From assembly GCA_028700345.1 (NCBI GenBank), contig JAQVSW010000048.1, forward strand, positions 1 through 5,807: a stretch of DNA of 5,807 bases, written 5' to 3'. The notes under the pieces were generated by a model that was not told where the DNA came from, did no database searches, and saw nothing but the letters and a program-made list of their open reading frames with translations. The stretch comes from Candidatus Shapirobacteria bacterium (lineage in GTDB: Bacteria; Patescibacteriota; Microgenomatia; UBA12405). This document shows positions 5,292 to 5,807 of the stretch, in pieces; the stretch's first letter is position 1, and each line of letters begins with the position of its first letter. A program made the translations under genes and the position numbers.

Positions 5292-5765
5292 ATGGAAAAC
5301 GAGCGAATTACGGTTAGAGCTAGATTGATAGTAATCAAGAATGGAAAATTATTAGTTCAATATCGCCAAAAACAAAATTATTATCATTATTTCGGGGGTC
5401 ATCTCGACTACGGAGAAACAATTTTGGATACCTGTATTCGAGAAACCAAAGAAGAGTGTGGTGATGACGTAATTTTTGAATTCAAAAAAATTTTATACAT
5501 CCGCGATTTTATTTTAAAGGGAGAAGCGGAACAAAGTCTTGAACTTTTTATTCTCGGAGATATCAACAAGTTTGAAGAATTAGAAGGTCTAAAAGATACA
5601 CAACACCCGGACGGCTCGGTTTGGCTGACATGGCTGGACATAAACAATCTTCCGGACAATCTTTATCCACAGCCACTATCGAAAAAATTATTAGCCGATT
5701 ATAATTCTGGTTTCCAAAATACCGGCGAATATATAGGCAAAATGAATAAAGAAGAAGATTTATGA
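5292..5765 (+). CDS. Nudix hydrolase (second, unassigned subfamily)
   Basis: 157 residues with a perfect Nudix box: G36, E42, R50-E51, E54-E55, G57 (GGHLDYGET...RETKEECGD). The N-terminal strand ITVRARLIVIKNGKLLVQYRQ (about 6-26) and the later WLTWLDINNLPDNLYPQPLSKKL (111-133) are typical of small cytosolic Nudix enzymes that clean up nucleotide or sugar-nucleotide derivatives. 'LYPQPLSKKL...' near the C-terminus is common in this GGHLDYGE subgroup. The substrate is not predictable. The ATG is fixed by an in-frame TAG (5286-5288) just upstream. The gene is AT-rich like the first Nudix gene, but the two are not close copies: the first has GGGIEEDE where this one has GGHLDYGE. It overlaps the next gene by ATGA, so the two are probably co-translated. 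Confidence 0.93.
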   Translation: MENERITVRARLIVIKNGKLLVQYRQKQNYYHYFGGHLDYGETILDTCIRETKEECGDDVIFEFKKILYIRDFILKGEAEQSLELFILGDINKFEELEGLKDTQHPDGSVWLTWLDINNLPDNLYPQPLSKKLLADYNSGFQNTGEYIGKMNKEEDL

Positions 5766-5807
5766 ATATTTCTGACACAATAAATTGGAACGGCAATCAG
5801 GTTACCT
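5762..5807 (+). CDS. Start of an unidentified gene overlapping the Nudix stop (partial)
   Basis: ATG at 5762-5764 overlaps the Nudix TGA (5763-5765) in the classic ATGA arrangement. The frame stays open to the window edge, giving MNISDTINWNGNQVT. No family is recognisable from 15 residues. It is the only gene here without its own -10 box close by, consistent with translational coupling to the Nudix gene. Continuation beyond the window decides whether it is real. Confidence 0.6.
   Translation, partial: MNISDTINWNGNQVT

Noticed and set aside
5252..5317. 21-codon ORF beginning MANKVYFHG and overlapping the Nudix 2 start in another frame
   Set aside because: It could be a leader peptide, but the predicted Nudix 2 transcription start (about 5290) is downstream of its ATG and nothing else supports it.
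5408..5796. Two minus-strand ORFs (83 and 77 codons) opposite Nudix 2
   Set aside because: The plus-strand frame carries a perfect Nudix box; the antisense frames show no family motif.

Overview
This window looks like part of a small, moderately AT-rich bacterial chromosome. Intergenic gaps are short, TAA/TGA stops are standard and no Shine-Dalgarno sequences are visible. The gene mix (class I fructose-1,6-bisphosphatase, CoA-binding protein, CYTH protein, ABC-F ATPase, Nudix hydrolases, APH-type kinase) and the style of the proteins suggest a Candidate Phyla Radiation (Patescibacteria) genome. That placement is an inference and not a phylogenetic result.

Layout. Bases 1-83 (+) hold the hydrophobic C-terminus of a membrane protein. 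It converges on a minus-strand block, read right to left: an RppH-like Nudix hydrolase (1627-2103), class I FBPase (538-1557) and a small CoA-binding protein (80-502). Divergent from the Nudix gene across a 49-bp gap is a plus-strand series: an aminoglycoside/hygromycin-phosphotransferase-like kinase (2153-3052), a CYTH-domain phosphohydrolase-like protein (3055-3633) and an ABC-F ATPase (3689-5149). After a 142-bp gap come a second Nudix hydrolase (5292-5765) and the first 15 codons of a gene overlapping it by ATGA.

Two signals go beyond ordinary annotation. First, each of the seven complete genes has a -10 hexamer (five are the identical heptamer TATAATT) ending only 5-12 nt before the start codon. 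This predicts leaderless or nearly leaderless mRNAs with 0-6 nt leaders, and it decides three start codons. Second, the APH-like gene is bracketed by an 18-bp direct repeat (17/18 identical, exactly 900 bp apart, equal to the ORF length) that contains the -10 box and start region. The gene is also clearly poorer in G+C than the FBPase, CYTH and ABC-F genes. It looks like a one-gene insertion that duplicated, or brought a copy of, the CYTH promoter.

Functionally the window mixes central carbon metabolism (FBPase), nucleotide clean-up (two Nudix enzymes, a CYTH phosphohydrolase-like protein) and translation or antibiotic-protection-type functions (ABC-F, APH-like kinase). Apart from the ATGA pair, each gene appears to have its own promoter, so this is a string of short transcription units and not one operon. 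No tRNA, rRNA, CRISPR array or insertion sequence was seen.
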